From the NCBI GenBank assembly GCA_001816655.1, contig MHCP01000028.1, positions 1 to 64,000 of the forward strand: a stretch of 64,000 nt of DNA, given 5' to 3'. This document shows positions 25,523 through 33,976 of the stretch, one piece after another (within the stretch, counting starts at the first letter, position 1; each line of letters opens with the position of its first letter). The notes under the pieces were generated by a model that searched no databases, was not told the origin of the DNA, and saw only the letters and a list, made by a program, of their open reading frames with translations. The position numbers and the translations under genes were made by a program. This stretch comes from Candidatus Woykebacteria bacterium RBG_13_40_15 (lineage in GTDB: Bacteria > Patescibacteria > Microgenomatia > Woykebacterales > RBG-16-39-9b).

Positions 25523-26907
25523 TTGTCTCCTCTCTTTCCTATATTATAAACCAAAATTGACCAATCAAGGGAATTTGTCGCACCATCGCTATTCAAATCA
25601 CCCTTCGAAGTTTGCTTAGAAAGCGAATCGAGTAAACTAAGTTGATCAGAGTTATTTATTTTGTTATCTTGGTTTAAATCCCCAAGATTTAGCTGACCTG
25701 CGTCAACGGGAACTTCAGAGCTTGTTGCATTAGCCTGAACTTTTCTTTTCAATATTTTTTCTCCTGAAATAACAATCGTATATGTTTTATTCAAAGACAA
25801 CCCTAGCCGCGACACATCAATTTTGTAATTAGTCCCTTTTTTTGTCAAAACAAGGCTATTATTAGACTGATCAGCTAAAACATTAACCTTCAAATCCCCT
25901 AACAAAAACGGCACTATAATTTTTAGATTAATTTTATTTAACTTAGAGGAACCACTAGAGCTTGGACGTGATACAACATTGACTTGAACCGAATTAGAAG
26001 CTGATCCCCCAGCCCCAGAACAAGTTATACTGTACGTTCTTGAGTAGGTGAGATTTCCAGTTGAAATACCCCCATTTGATGTTCCTCCCCACCCTGCCGG
26101 TGAGACACTACAGCTCGTAGCATTATTTGAGTTCCATCTGACTGTTGCTGCAGTATTGTACCCAATTGTTATTGGCCCATCTGATCCGTTAGCCTTAATA
26201 TCAACAGTTGGCGGAGGTGGGGTGTATGAATATTCTATATGAAGCTTTGCGGCGAATGTTCCTTTAGAGTACCTTCCACCATCTGTGTTATCCCACTGTC
26301 TTATCTCAAAAGATTTACTGCTTAAACTATCAATAACAAACGCAATATAATTTCCCGGCGCCCATCCTGACCGGTTAATTACTTCCTGCAAGGGCGCTAC
26401 CACGGATGGAGATTGTTTCCAACCAGCTCCAATTGCAATTGCCGAATACCACCTTGATTTAGCTTTAGTACGAGCGCGTTTACTAATACTGTAAGAAGTT
26501 GTTGTAAAAGGAGATGCATTGTTGGCATTTTCAAGGTAAAAATCATCGTTTGGATAACTTTCCCCAGCGGAATCAATGTACACTTGTAAGTAAGCCTTGT
26601 TAATTTTACTCCCCCGCTGTATATTTGGAATCCGAAAACGTAGCCCACCCCAATGGTCATTTGAATAGAGACTGATAAAACTGTACGCAACCAGCACTTG
26701 ACCTGAGCGTGATGGTGGGTCTTGAAGAGCGTCATTAGCGCTTGCACTCACCACCGCATCAACAATACCAGTTGCAGCTTGGGTTTGGGAACGAAATTCC
26801 CCAATCTTACCGATAGATAAGCTAACTGCAATTAAACTAACGAATAAAAACCCCGTTACCAAAATACCAAGAAAATTTTTTCTGGAGAAGTCTATAAATC
26901 TTACCAC
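25519..26907 (-). CDS. Exported protein with C-terminal dockerin-like repeats
   Basis: A 462-residue exported protein. An N-terminal hydrophobic helix (~12-33) is followed by a ~190-residue beta-rich domain with LRFRIPNI and NYIAFVIDS, resembling DNRLRE-type surface domains. An Ig/PKD-like domain with a Cys pair comes next. The C-terminal ~60 residues carry two dockerin-type calcium loops (GDLNQDNKINNSDQ and GDLNSDGATNSLDW). Start is GTG at 26907. It precedes and overlaps the cohesin gene, so the two are cotranscribed; the dockerin probably docks on that cohesin. Confidence 0.72.
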   Translation of the reverse strand: MVRFIDFSRKNFLGILVTGFLFVSLIAVSLSIGKIGEFRSQTQAATGIVDAVVSASANDALQDPPSRSGQVLVAYSFISLYSNDHWGGLRFRIPNIQRGSKINKAYLQVYIDSAGESYPNDDFYLENANNASPFTTTSYSISKRARTKAKSRWYSAIAIGAGWKQSPSVVAPLQEVINRSGWAPGNYIAFVIDSLSSKSFEIRQWDNTDGGRYSKGTFAAKLHIEYSYTPPPPTVDIKANGSDGPITIGYNTAATVRWNSNNATSCSVSPAGWGGTSNGGISTGNLTYSRTYSITCSGAGGSASNSVQVNVVSRPSSSGSSKLNKINLKIIVPFLLGDLKVNVLADQSNNSLVLTKKGTNYKIDVSRLGLSLNKTYTIVISGEKILKRKVQANATSSEVPVDAGQLNLGDLNQDNKINNSDQLSLLDSLSKQTSKGDLNSDGATNSLDWSILVYNIGKRGDK

Positions 26908-26949
26908 GGCTTAATTTTAAATTCTTTTATCTTGAAAGACAAGCAGGGC

Positions 26950-28086
26950 CTAGTGAGGAACTTCTGCCAGAGTAGCCTTTAACTTTATTGTTTGGCCCTC
27001 ACGCCAAACTTCAAGTGCTACGGTCTGTCCAACTTTAAATTTTCCGAGTATTCCAACCAGCGATATATTATCTTTCAAAGAAGTGCCTCCAAACTTAGTT
27101 ATTATGTCACCGTCTTGTAATCCTGCTTTATCCGCTGGTGAACCAGAAATCACATCTTGAATATAAGCCCCTTGTGGAACACCGTAGAGTGCTGCTGCAG
27201 CCTGGTTGATCATTTGAGAACGAATTCCTAAATATGGCCGGATAATACGGCCAACTGAAAGATACTGTTCGAGAACGGATTTTATTCTGTTTATTGGTAT
27301 AACGAATCCTATATTCTCAGCCCCAGAAGTAGTAGCGAAATTTATGCCGATCACCTTTGCTGAAAGGTCGAGTAGGGGGCCGCCGGAATTGCCAGGATTC
27401 AACGCAGCGTCAGTCTGAATAACATTTTCTAGTGTTTCTTGAGACACGCTCAGGCTATCTGAAGCAGTAACACCCCTACCAACACCAGAAACTACGCCTA
27501 CCGTAACAGTATTTTGGAGCATCCCAAGAGCGTTTCCAATAGCAATCACCTTTTGTCCCACTAAAATAGAGTCAGAGTCTCCTAGATCAACCGTCGGAAG
27601 GCTGCTAGCATCAATTTTTAGAATTGCAAAATCAATTGAAGGATCCTGATCAATTTTCTTTACGTCATAAGTTTTTTCATCTTTAGTAACCACTTTGTAA
27701 TTAATTGTTCCGTCACTAACAACATGAGAATTGGTCAAAATAACTCCGTTGCTACGAACTATGAAACCAGTACCAATCCCTTGTTGATTAGAACCCGTTT
27801 GCGGATTGAGAGAGGCTCCTTGGGCAACAATTGAAACTACCGCAGGGGAAGATTTTTTGACAGCACTAATGACCGCTGATTCTTCGACCGTTCTAATAGT
27901 AGTCTCGGTATTTGTTGAAACAGCTACCTTTGGTTTTAAAAAGCCCGGCAAAAAAGACAATTTCGCAGACCAGTTTGGATAGGTAGCACTAATTAATGAC
28001 CCGATAAAACCCGCGAGGAAAACCGTAACGACGAAGAGAATAATTAAACCGGCGATAATAAATTTTTTCTTATTTTCTTTGAGCAT
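26950..28086 (-). CDS. HtrA/DegP-like S1C serine protease with PDZ domain
   Basis: A 378-residue membrane-anchored protease for quality control of exported proteins. After a transmembrane helix (residues ~8-32), the trypsin-fold domain shows His in LTNSHVV, Asp in SIDFAIL and Ser in NPGNSGGPL. One PDZ domain follows (YLGIRSQ..., GDIITKFGG). The ATG at 28086 is preferred over the TTG at 28104. It lies between the surface-protein pair and ctpA in one direction, forming an envelope cluster. Confidence 0.9.
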   Translation of the reverse strand: MLKENKKKFIIAGLIILFVVTVFLAGFIGSLISATYPNWSAKLSFLPGFLKPKVAVSTNTETTIRTVEESAVISAVKKSSPAVVSIVAQGASLNPQTGSNQQGIGTGFIVRSNGVILTNSHVVSDGTINYKVVTKDEKTYDVKKIDQDPSIDFAILKIDASSLPTVDLGDSDSILVGQKVIAIGNALGMLQNTVTVGVVSGVGRGVTASDSLSVSQETLENVIQTDAALNPGNSGGPLLDLSAKVIGINFATTSGAENIGFVIPINRIKSVLEQYLSVGRIIRPYLGIRSQMINQAAAALYGVPQGAYIQDVISGSPADKAGLQDGDIITKFGGTSLKDNISLVGILGKFKVGQTVALEVWREGQTIKLKATLAEVPH

Positions 28087-28193
28087 TGATATATATTTTA
28101 ACAAAGTTGTAAAGGGTCTACCTGCGATATTTTATATCATACTTAAATTTGTCTGGGAAAAAGCTGAGAGATAATCTGGTCAAATTTGCAAGT

Positions 28194-28235
28194 CTCTTTT
28201 AAACTGAGTTTGGTTTAAATGGCAGATTAAAAGAG
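28194..28235 (-). terminator. Stem-loop between the S41 and HtrA-like genes
   Basis: A 9-bp stem (CTCTTTTAA at 28194-28202, TTAAAAGAG at 28227-28235) closes a loop in the gap after the S41 peptidase stop. There is no clear T-run, so terminator function is uncertain. Confidence 0.35.
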
Positions 28236-28249
28236 GAGCTCAATTTTTC

Positions 28250-29482
28250 CTACCGCAAAAGTTCTTTTGCTTTTTCTAGTTGAGGGTCTCTACCGGCATT
28301 TTTATCATCTTCGGTCAATTTTACTTCAAAATCTGGCTTCAAGCCCCTGCCATTTACCCAAAACCCGCTTGGAGTCAGCCACTTGGCAAAAGTAATGTGT
28401 AGCCCAGAACCATCCGACATTTTCTCCACAGTCTGTATTGTCCCTTTACCAAAAGAGTTCTCTCCAACCAATTTGAAGCCACGTGTGTCACGCAAAGCCC
28501 CAGCAACAATTTCTGATGCTGAAGCACTGCCTTTATTTATTAAGATAACAACTTTGGTGTCTTGCAGACGGCCTTCGCTTTCTGTCTTAAATGGGGTCTC
28601 CTTCCCAGACGCATCTTCCTGCAACATAACTATCGTACCTTTCGGGACAAAATCGCCTGAAATGTCGACCGCAAATTTGAGTATACCACCCGGATCATTA
28701 CGCAAATCCAAAATCACCCTTTTGAAACCCCCAGAAACAAGCTTCTCAACAGTAGCATTCCATTCATCGAACGTATTGTCGCCAAAACGAAGAATTCTAA
28801 CTTGCGCCAACCCACTACCAAGATCTTTCCATTCAACGCTTTTAATAACAATTTTTGTCCGGGTCATAGTAACTTTAAATGTCTTTGAGCCTCTACCCAG
28901 TTTCAGCGTTATTTTTGTTCCTTCCTTACCACGAATCTTTTGAACTGCTTCCTGAAGAGTAAGGGTTGAGGCATCAGTTCCATCAATCTCCAAAATTTTA
29001 TCCCCAGCCGCTACACCTGCTTTGGCAGCAGGCGTCCCATCGATTGGAGCAATTACGACAATAAATCCCCCACTAGCTCCAAGTTCTATTCCAACGCCTT
29101 CATAAGTTCCAGAGAGTGAAGTCTCGAAATCTTGATTTTGAGACGGATCCAAGAAAACCGTATATGGATCTCCAACTGCCTGAACCATTCCGGAAATTGC
29201 ACCATATAAAAGTTTCTTGGAATCAAGTTTACTTCTTTCCAAGTAACCTGACGAAACTTGTTTCCAAACATCCCAAAAAGGAGCAAAATCAACCTGAATT
29301 TCTTTAGGGGTATTTTTATTTGTAACTCTAAACAAGGGGTAGTCTTGTCTACCAAACGGTAGAGCAACGTTTTGACCAATCCAAATTCCAAAAGCAAAAA
29401 CAATAACAACAAAAACTATTTTAGGAAAAAGATTGGAAAAACTTTCCTTAAACTGTTTTGATTTTTCTTTAAAACTTTCCAT
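28250..29482 (-). CDS. C-terminal processing peptidase, S41 family
   Basis: A 410-residue CtpA-like protease. An N-terminal transmembrane helix (~18-38) is followed by a PDZ domain (YEGVGIELGA..., AGDKILEIDG). The peptidase domain has the catalytic Ser in NKGSASASEI and the Lys in SFGKGTIQ, the Ser-Lys dyad of S41. It processes or degrades exported proteins by their C-termini. The gene downstream of it in transcription encodes an HtrA-like protease. Confidence 0.92.
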   Translation of the reverse strand: MESFKEKSKQFKESFSNLFPKIVFVVIVFAFGIWIGQNVALPFGRQDYPLFRVTNKNTPKEIQVDFAPFWDVWKQVSSGYLERSKLDSKKLLYGAISGMVQAVGDPYTVFLDPSQNQDFETSLSGTYEGVGIELGASGGFIVVIAPIDGTPAAKAGVAAGDKILEIDGTDASTLTLQEAVQKIRGKEGTKITLKLGRGSKTFKVTMTRTKIVIKSVEWKDLGSGLAQVRILRFGDNTFDEWNATVEKLVSGGFKRVILDLRNDPGGILKFAVDISGDFVPKGTIVMLQEDASGKETPFKTESEGRLQDTKVVILINKGSASASEIVAGALRDTRGFKLVGENSFGKGTIQTVEKMSDGSGLHITFAKWLTPSGFWVNGRGLKPDFEVKLTEDDKNAGRDPQLEKAKELLR

Positions 29483-29485
29483 CCG

Positions 29486-30502
29486 CTACTCCACAATCTC
29501 TAAATTTGCCGCTGGTAAGATTAACTTTTCACCGCTAGAAAATTCAACCAAGGCTACTTCTGCCAAAATTCCAGAATTTAAAATTTGTTCCCCTGGTAAT
29601 TCCTTCACGGTTCCAACAAGATCGCTGCTTTCTTCCCTAAAAAAGGTTACTCTATCACCAATTTCCAGATTTTTCCAGCTCCTATGTCCTTTTTTATCAT
29701 CCGTAACAATCGTACCAGAGGCTTCTGGAATTATTATGCTTTTTTCCTTTCCTAAGATAAAGGCAGGCCTGCCATCCTTACTTTTAAGGAAATCCCAAAT
29801 ATCCCTGCCCATTGGTGATTTGCCAAAACCCTCTGTTACCAAAACAGCTAACCCAACATCCTCATCGGTATTTAAGGCGCTAAAGTCCTTTTGGTTCATA
29901 CCACCAGTTATAATACCTTTTACGCCTAAAGCGACTGCTTTTTCTAGGGCGCTACGTTCAAAAAGCGCGCCACCCACTATTATTTTATCTTTATAGTCAG
30001 CTTTTATTGCCACGGGCAAAACAAAATCTTGGGGATTTGCAATGATTGATATTAATCCTTCATGTTCCCCACCGACAGAAATAAAACCATTAATTTTTGT
30101 GGCTACTACCGATAAAAATATTTGGTTTTCTTCAATTTTCTCGACTACCCCGCTTCCTGCAGCTACAAGACGGATTGGTCTTGGCAAAAACTTGACAATT
30201 AGATCCCCTCGCTTATCGATTTCCGTAATCACGCCATCAACTGGGGATTTGATTTCTTTTTTAGTCAAGCCAAAATTTAACCTCCTCTTAGCAATTATCT
30301 CTCCTTGATAAATCGAGTCCCCAATTTTCCTAGTTAAATATTTCTTAACATCTCTACTTCCAACACCAAGAGCGTGAGCGATTTTAACTAGCCTCTGCCC
30401 ACTACTTATTTCGCAATGCGCAATAACATCTGCTTCCGAAACAGGCTGTCCAATTTTTACCGCAGGCTTACAGAAACCTGGGTAATTTCTAGGTAAGAGC
30501 AT
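29486..30502 (-). CDS. Protein with biotinyl/lipoyl-like hairpins and KOW-like end
   Basis: A 338-residue protein of unknown function. Residues ~85-125 read as a lipoyl/biotinyl-type beta-hairpin (EIKSPVDGVITEIDKRG), without an obvious modification lysine motif. A central Rossmann-like segment (GALFERSALEKAVALGVKGIITGG) and a C-terminal KOW/SH3-like region (LEIGDRVTF...VGTVKELPG) follow. The frame extends to 30586 inside the upstream gene; ATG 30502 is preferred. It is cotranscribed with the MutL-like gene (38-bp gap), hinting at a shared role. Confidence 0.6.
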   Translation of the reverse strand: MLLPRNYPGFCKPAVKIGQPVSEADVIAHCEISSGQRLVKIAHALGVGSRDVKKYLTRKIGDSIYQGEIIAKRRLNFGLTKKEIKSPVDGVITEIDKRGDLIVKFLPRPIRLVAAGSGVVEKIEENQIFLSVVATKINGFISVGGEHEGLISIIANPQDFVLPVAIKADYKDKIIVGGALFERSALEKAVALGVKGIITGGMNQKDFSALNTDEDVGLAVLVTEGFGKSPMGRDIWDFLKSKDGRPAFILGKEKSIIIPEASGTIVTDDKKGHRSWKNLEIGDRVTFFREESSDLVGTVKELPGEQILNSGILAEVALVEFSSGEKLILPAANLEIVE

Positions 30503-30540
30503 TTTATTTTTTGATTCTATTCTTCTAATTACTGGACAGA

Positions 30541-31587
30541 TCAAAAAGCCTCCTCGTTTTTTGTTTTTTCTAACATTTGGTGCCAAAGAGAAACAGATAC
30601 CCTGGAACTTTCTTGACCAAATGAAAGCGCAAGGGGCTTTTCTCTGGAATCAAGCAAAATACCAAGCGAGCCCCCATTTACGGAAAAATTATGCTTTTCC
30701 TTTTCGATCAGAAAACTTAAATTAATTGTCTGCTCGCGCGATGCGGGGACAAGAGCAATCTCGTCTTTGGAAAGTTCAATTTCCTGTAATTGCGAGTACC
30801 CCCAATCTAGTTTCAAAGGTAGTGGTCCACCCAAAGAAATAAACGCCCCTACTCTATCTAGCCACGGCCCGGGAGTTACAACCTGCAACTGTTTGTAAGT
30901 CGCTAAAAGAGTACCAAAGGAGGGTAAAAAGAAATCTCGGTCAAAAAAAACTTCAGCTACTTCATGTTCTCTTAAAACGTCTAAAACAATTAAGGCTAGC
31001 CTAGACATACTAGGCGTACCAGAAACTAATCCCCCAGTAGCGATAATTGTAAGTTTCTTCTTTGATTTTTCGGGCAAAATTTTGCCAAGGGCATTTCGCA
31101 AAAAGGCCTCTTCTACCTCTAAGTCTTTTGGGCTGTTGGGAAGAATATGTGGTCGATATTTTCTGTTTCCCAACAGATTTTCTAAACTAATCTCATCGAC
31201 TGGGTAAGTAAGGTATTTACCAACATCCCTTGGCTCAGCCTCGGTTTGAAGTACAATACTTCCAGCATCAAAAAGTACTATATTAGTCTCAGCGCTCTTA
31301 AAGAAATCTACTAGAAATTTGCTTACACCTTCTTCCCTAACAAATTCAGCCTTTAATTTCTTCGCTAATCCTTCCGCTTCAGGCAAGCTGCTCACAAAGA
31401 TTTTTGGTAGCTCCTTCTCACTGAAATTAGCCAATAACGTTTCTGTACTAAGGAGAAGGTCTTCCCTTGCGGTAGGTAAACGGAAGGATTTTTCAATATT
31501 CAGGAAATTTTCGCTATCTATAGCTGTCTGAAAAGCTTTTGTCCAAGTACTTCCAATATCAATTGTAAGAAATCTTTGATCGGGCAT
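30541..31587 (-). CDS. GlmL/MutL-like actin-fold ATPase
   Basis: A 348-residue protein of the ASKHA (actin/hexokinase) fold resembling glutamate mutase L. Phosphate motif 1 is DIGSTWTKAF, phosphate motif 2 is VLFDAGSIV, and the adenosine motif is IATGGLVSG. No mutase genes are in the window, so the name should not be taken as function. A recruited role, together with the lipoyl-like partner downstream, is possible. The first gene downstream of rpsR in this direction, 22 bp apart. Confidence 0.7.
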   Translation of the reverse strand: MPDQRFLTIDIGSTWTKAFQTAIDSENFLNIEKSFRLPTAREDLLLSTETLLANFSEKELPKIFVSSLPEAEGLAKKLKAEFVREEGVSKFLVDFFKSAETNIVLFDAGSIVLQTEAEPRDVGKYLTYPVDEISLENLLGNRKYRPHILPNSPKDLEVEEAFLRNALGKILPEKSKKKLTIIATGGLVSGTPSMSRLALIVLDVLREHEVAEVFFDRDFFLPSFGTLLATYKQLQVVTPGPWLDRVGAFISLGGPLPLKLDWGYSQLQEIELSKDEIALVPASREQTINLSFLIEKEKHNFSVNGGSLGILLDSREKPLALSFGQESSRVSVSLWHQMLEKTKNEEAF

Positions 31588-31609
31588 CTTTGTTTCAAGT
31601 TATCGAACA

Positions 31610-31834
31610 TTAAATTCTAGGTACAAATGGCAATAAAGCTAGATTTCTTGCTCTCTTAATACTAGTTGCCAACTTCTTTTGGTGAGCTGCACACACGCCA
31701 CTTCTTGCACGACTTAGAATTTTACCACGCTCAGTCGTGAATTTTTTTATTGCCTCAACATCTTTATAATCTGGTTCCTTTTTTTCTTTGCAAAAACTGC
31801 AAACTTTTTTTACGTAATATTTTGTTTGTACCAT
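31610..31834 (-). CDS. rpsR: Ribosomal protein S18
   Basis: Small-subunit protein of 74 residues. The N-terminal CSFCKEKK and the core EAIKKFTTERGKILSRARSG match S18; the C-terminus ALLPFVPRI is typical. It follows ssb as in the common rpsF-ssb-rpsR order, but a 182-bp repeat-filled gap separates them here. Confidence 0.95.
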   Translation of the reverse strand: MVQTKYYVKKVCSFCKEKKEPDYKDVEAIKKFTTERGKILSRARSGVCAAHQKKLATSIKRARNLALLPFVPRI

Positions 31835-31871
31835 TATTCTATCTTTCCTTTTTTAGTCCACTTTAGTGGTC

Positions 31872-31945
31872 GCCCGCCTGCCGCGCCCGACTTCGCTTCG
31901 CGAACTCGAAGCGGGCGAGCCAAAGACTGGCACTGTCGGGCAGGC
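31872..31945. repeat. GC-rich palindromic repeat between ssb and rpsR
   Basis: The outer arms GCCCGCCTGCC and GGGCAGGC enclose nested arms built on CTTCGC and CTCGAAGCGGGCG. The arms are shared with the palindromes at 9475 and 49924. Confidence 0.65.
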
Positions 31946-31946
31946 A

Positions 31947-32006
31947 GAACTCGAGAGTACCTAAATTACTTTCGCGAAAGCGAACGAATTTAGTTACGGA
32001 GAGTTC
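31947..32006. repeat. Imperfect long hairpin next to the GC-rich palindrome
   Basis: GAACTC (31947-31952) and GAGTTC (32001-32006) close an imperfect stem with CTAAATT/AATTTAG and a central CTTTCGCGAAAG palindrome. Confidence 0.55.
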
Positions 32007-32016
32007 TACTTTTGAC

Positions 32017-32577
32017 TTAAAACGGTATGTCATCGATATCTATTTCGTCACTCGCCTCTTCGCTCTTACCTTTTTCTTTTTCAGGCTTGTCTTCTTTTTC
32101 TTTCGTCTCCTTCTTAGTTTTCTTCTCCTCTTTTGTTTCTGCCTCCTCCGCCTCTTCTTTTACTTCTTCGGTCTCTTCTGATTTCTTTTTTTCAACTTCG
32201 GGAACTTCAGCAGCTTCACCAGCCTCCTCTGCCGTCCTTCTCGAATCAAGCAAAACCATGTCCTCTGCAACGATCTCCGTAGAATAACGTTTTTCGCCCT
32301 CGGGAGTTTCCCAGCTTCTTGTTTGAAGACGGCCCTCTATATAAACCTTCCGCCCTTTGGTAAGAAGTTGGGAGCACAGCTCCGCCAACTTATTCCAAGC
32401 AACTACTCTGTGAAACTCTGCCTCTTCTCTCTTCTCGGAACTGTCTGAAGGAGTCCAACTACGATTGGTTGCAACACGAAATGAGCAGACTGCGGTCCCT
32501 GATGGTATATATCGCAGTTCCGGATCCCGAGCGATATTACCGATTAACATAACCTTATTTAAACTACGATTAGCCAT
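32017..32577 (-). CDS. ssb: Single-stranded DNA-binding protein
   Basis: SSB coats single-stranded DNA in replication and repair. The OB fold (residues ~1-110) begins SLNKVMLIGNIARDPELRY. A long Glu/Lys-rich linker follows, and the acidic tip DEIDIDDIPF is the protein-interaction tail. At 186 residues it is normal to slightly long. It lies 69 bp after rpsF. Confidence 0.95.
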   Translation of the reverse strand: MANRSLNKVMLIGNIARDPELRYIPSGTAVCSFRVATNRSWTPSDSSEKREEAEFHRVVAWNKLAELCSQLLTKGRKVYIEGRLQTRSWETPEGEKRYSTEIVAEDMVLLDSRRTAEEAGEAAEVPEVEKKKSEETEEVKEEAEEAETKEEKKTKKETKEKEDKPEKEKGKSEEASDEIDIDDIPF

Positions 32578-32646
32578 AAGTCCTCCTTAATAATTCTTTC
32601 GTTACTGCAAATTAGAAATTTATCCCTCTTTCTCCCTTAAAGTCTT

Positions 32647-32937
32647 TCAATCCCCTTTCCTCACAACCAAATAACGAAGTAGCTCCTCCATTAATTTTAG
32701 TTTTGAGTTTAAAAAGTTTGGAATTTGACTTTCCGCGTTAAAGTTAACTAGCGTGTAAAACCCTTTTTCTTGATTTTTTATTTTGTAGGCTAGATCACGA
32801 GCGCCCCAAGGTTCCGCACTTACAATTTTCCCTTTTTTGCCTTCAATCAATTTCTTTATTTCGTCTAATGTGGTTTCACGGTTTGATTCGCTCAAATCAA
32901 CCCTCAAAACAACCATTAATTCGTATTCGCTTGTCAT
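32647..32937 (-). CDS. rpsF: Ribosomal protein S6
   Basis: A 96-residue small-subunit protein; YELMVVLR at the start and AEPWGARDLAYKIKNQEKGFY are S6 hallmarks. The frame is open to 32964, but MTSEYELMVV at 32937 is the family start. A promoter (TTGATT-18-TATACT) ends 10 nt before this ATG. First gene of rpsF-ssb-rpsR. Confidence 0.95.
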   Translation of the reverse strand: MTSEYELMVVLRVDLSESNRETTLDEIKKLIEGKKGKIVSAEPWGARDLAYKIKNQEKGFYTLVNFNAESQIPNFLNSKLKLMEELLRYLVVRKGD

Positions 32938-32947
32938 AACTCGCCCC

Positions 32948-32977
32948 AGTATAGCACACAGCATTAAATCTAATCAA
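32948..32977 (-). promoter_or_regulatory. rpsF operon promoter
   Basis: TTGATT (32972-32977) and TATACT (32948-32953) on the minus strand, spacer 18. An 11-bp inverted repeat brackets the -35 region. Confidence 0.65.
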
Positions 32978-33015
32978 GGTTGCTGTGTGCTGCGTCACTT
33001 CGTTCCTAAGCACAC
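32953..33015. repeat. Inverted AGCACAC repeats upstream of rpsF
   Basis: AGCACACAGCA (32953-32963) is perfectly inverted at 32981-32991 across 17 bp. A third half-site AGCACAC lies at 33009-33015. The first arm overlaps the promoter spacer and one base of the -10. The remaining gap to 33172 shows only a small palindrome around 33042-33063. Confidence 0.6.
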
Positions 33016-33171
33016 TACGTAACAGAAATTCAAGAATTTTTAGATCGCTGCGCGCTCTGCGACCATTTTATGGACTTGGTACTCCCGCATACTGCAACCA
33101 CTAAAGTGGGCTAAACACAGGATCCAAGATCGCTTCAAGTAATTCCTCAACCACGTATAACTTCTATCTTA

Positions 33172-33206
33172 AAGCGAAAGAGGCCTCGGAAATTCCAAGG
33201 CCTCTT
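33172..33206 (-). terminator. Terminator of the T-box-controlled gene
   Basis: AAGAGGCCT (33178-33186) pairs with AGGCCTCTT (33198-33206). On the minus strand the stem is followed by TTTCGCTTT. Confidence 0.7.
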
Positions 33207-33243
33207 GATTCATCGCTACTCCTCCCCACACACCCCATCTGCT

Positions 33244-33603
33244 CTAAGAAGGAGCGTGCCTAGCTCTATGGAAACCGCAGTTAAGGCAGGTGATACCGAG
33301 ATCGTCTCCCCCCTTAACCAGGGATTCCTTTTTATTGCACTTGGGACATCTCACACTGATCAGCACTACTGGGCCTTGATGCCCTTTCGGCGGCATTTCG
33401 GAAAGGACTTGTACCACTGTTGCCTTCTGGTTGAGCCTTCTCTCCAACCTCGCCGGATCTTTTTCACCCCCGTTCACAATTATCAGAATATCACCGCATA
33501 TCCGGATTCTAGCCCTTCCTGGGAGTTTGATGAGTCTCGCCGCCGCTCTCGCTTCAGGCGTCAGCAGCAACAAACCACTTAACATCCTTGTATGGGATTC
33601 CAT
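33244..33603 (-). CDS. Zinc-ribbon protein under a T-box leader (GC-rich)
   Basis: A 119-residue protein with no recognised family. Residues ~15-85 form an alpha/beta region (LPGRARIRICGDILIIVNGG). The last 35 residues contain a CPKC...CLNC zinc ribbon. The Shine-Dalgarno GAGGAG lies 6 nt before the ATG. Codon use is GC-rich, unlike ssb or rpsF. It is the only gene between a complete T-box riboswitch and a terminator, so its expression should rise when a cognate tRNA is uncharged. The zinc ribbon and amino-acid control suggest a translation or stress role, but this is inference. Confidence 0.65.
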   Translation of the reverse strand: MESHTRMLSGLLLLTPEARAAARLIKLPGRARIRICGDILIIVNGGEKDPARLERRLNQKATVVQVLSEMPPKGHQGPVVLISVRCPKCNKKESLVKGGDDLGITCLNCGFHRARHAPS

Positions 33604-33740
33604 GGCGCTCTCCTCATCCTGTAAACTTGGGCAACAAAAAACTCACCCGTAAGGGCGAGTCTTGTGTCGCTTATACCACCTTACTTTCCCGATCTGTTAC
33701 CAAATCGGGACTATCTAGAACCTCTCGCCTCAAGACCGCT

Positions 33741-33773
33741 CAAGATTTATCCTGAGCTCACCGAAGGACAAGG
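33741..33773. repeat. Dispersed CTGAGCTCACCGAAGGACAAG-type repeat in the T-box linker
   Basis: A sequence of the TCCTGAGCT...CGAAGGAC type, related to 54161-54200 (GTGAGCTTGTCGAACCATC) and 58265-58296 (CCCTGAGTCAAACCGAAGG). It lies in the variable linker of the T-box. Confidence 0.45.
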
Positions 33774-33814
33774 TCCATCACGCTGTAACGGGCGCTCCCG
33801 GGAAAATCTATTTA

Positions 33815-33841
33815 CCCACCGAAGCTTTGGCGAAGGCGGGC
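33815..33841. repeat. GC-rich palindromic repeat in the T-box linker
   Basis: CCCACCGAAGCTTTGGCGAAGGCGGG, the same family as the insert in the tRNA-Leu remnant (shared GAAGCTTTGGC core). Confidence 0.6.
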
Positions 33842-33976
33842 TTTCAATTCCCCTGCTCCGCAGTGAATGGTTGGGCTAGTCACCTGCCGGGCTTCCACCT
33901 TACCCCAGCTCTCTGTCAGGTTTTCAACACCAACCCCTTCTGCATCATGCGCATTTATCTATTTAATTCGTTTGTT

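Larger units (their letters stand above)
33634..33970 (-). promoter_or_regulatory. T-box riboswitch, probable specifier UUC (Phe)
   Basis: Read on the minus strand, all canonical T-box parts occur in order. Stem I has the AGAGAG K-turn strand (33909-33914) and the CTGGG/CCCGG distal helix with a GGTGGAA loop. The specifier loop ATTCA follows, with TTC at 33865-33867 exactly 10 nt upstream of the GGAGC spacing. CCCGGGAGCGCCCGTTA marks the stem II/III region (33786-33804). The antiterminator T-box AAGTAAGGTGGTATAAGCG (33668-33686) has the UGGU that pairs with an ACCA end. Last comes an ACTCGCCC/GGGTGAG terminator hairpin with six Ts (33634-33660). The Stem I to II linker carries two foreign repeats. 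Confidence 0.85.

Noticed and set aside
33205..33582. 125-aa plus-strand frame over the zinc-ribbon gene
   Set aside because: It overlaps the terminator and is antisense to a gene with good Shine-Dalgarno, promoter and T-box.
33634..33970. RNase P RNA, tmRNA or cobalamin riboswitch as identity of the structured leader
   Set aside because: Their conserved cores are missing, whereas every T-box element occurs in the right order.
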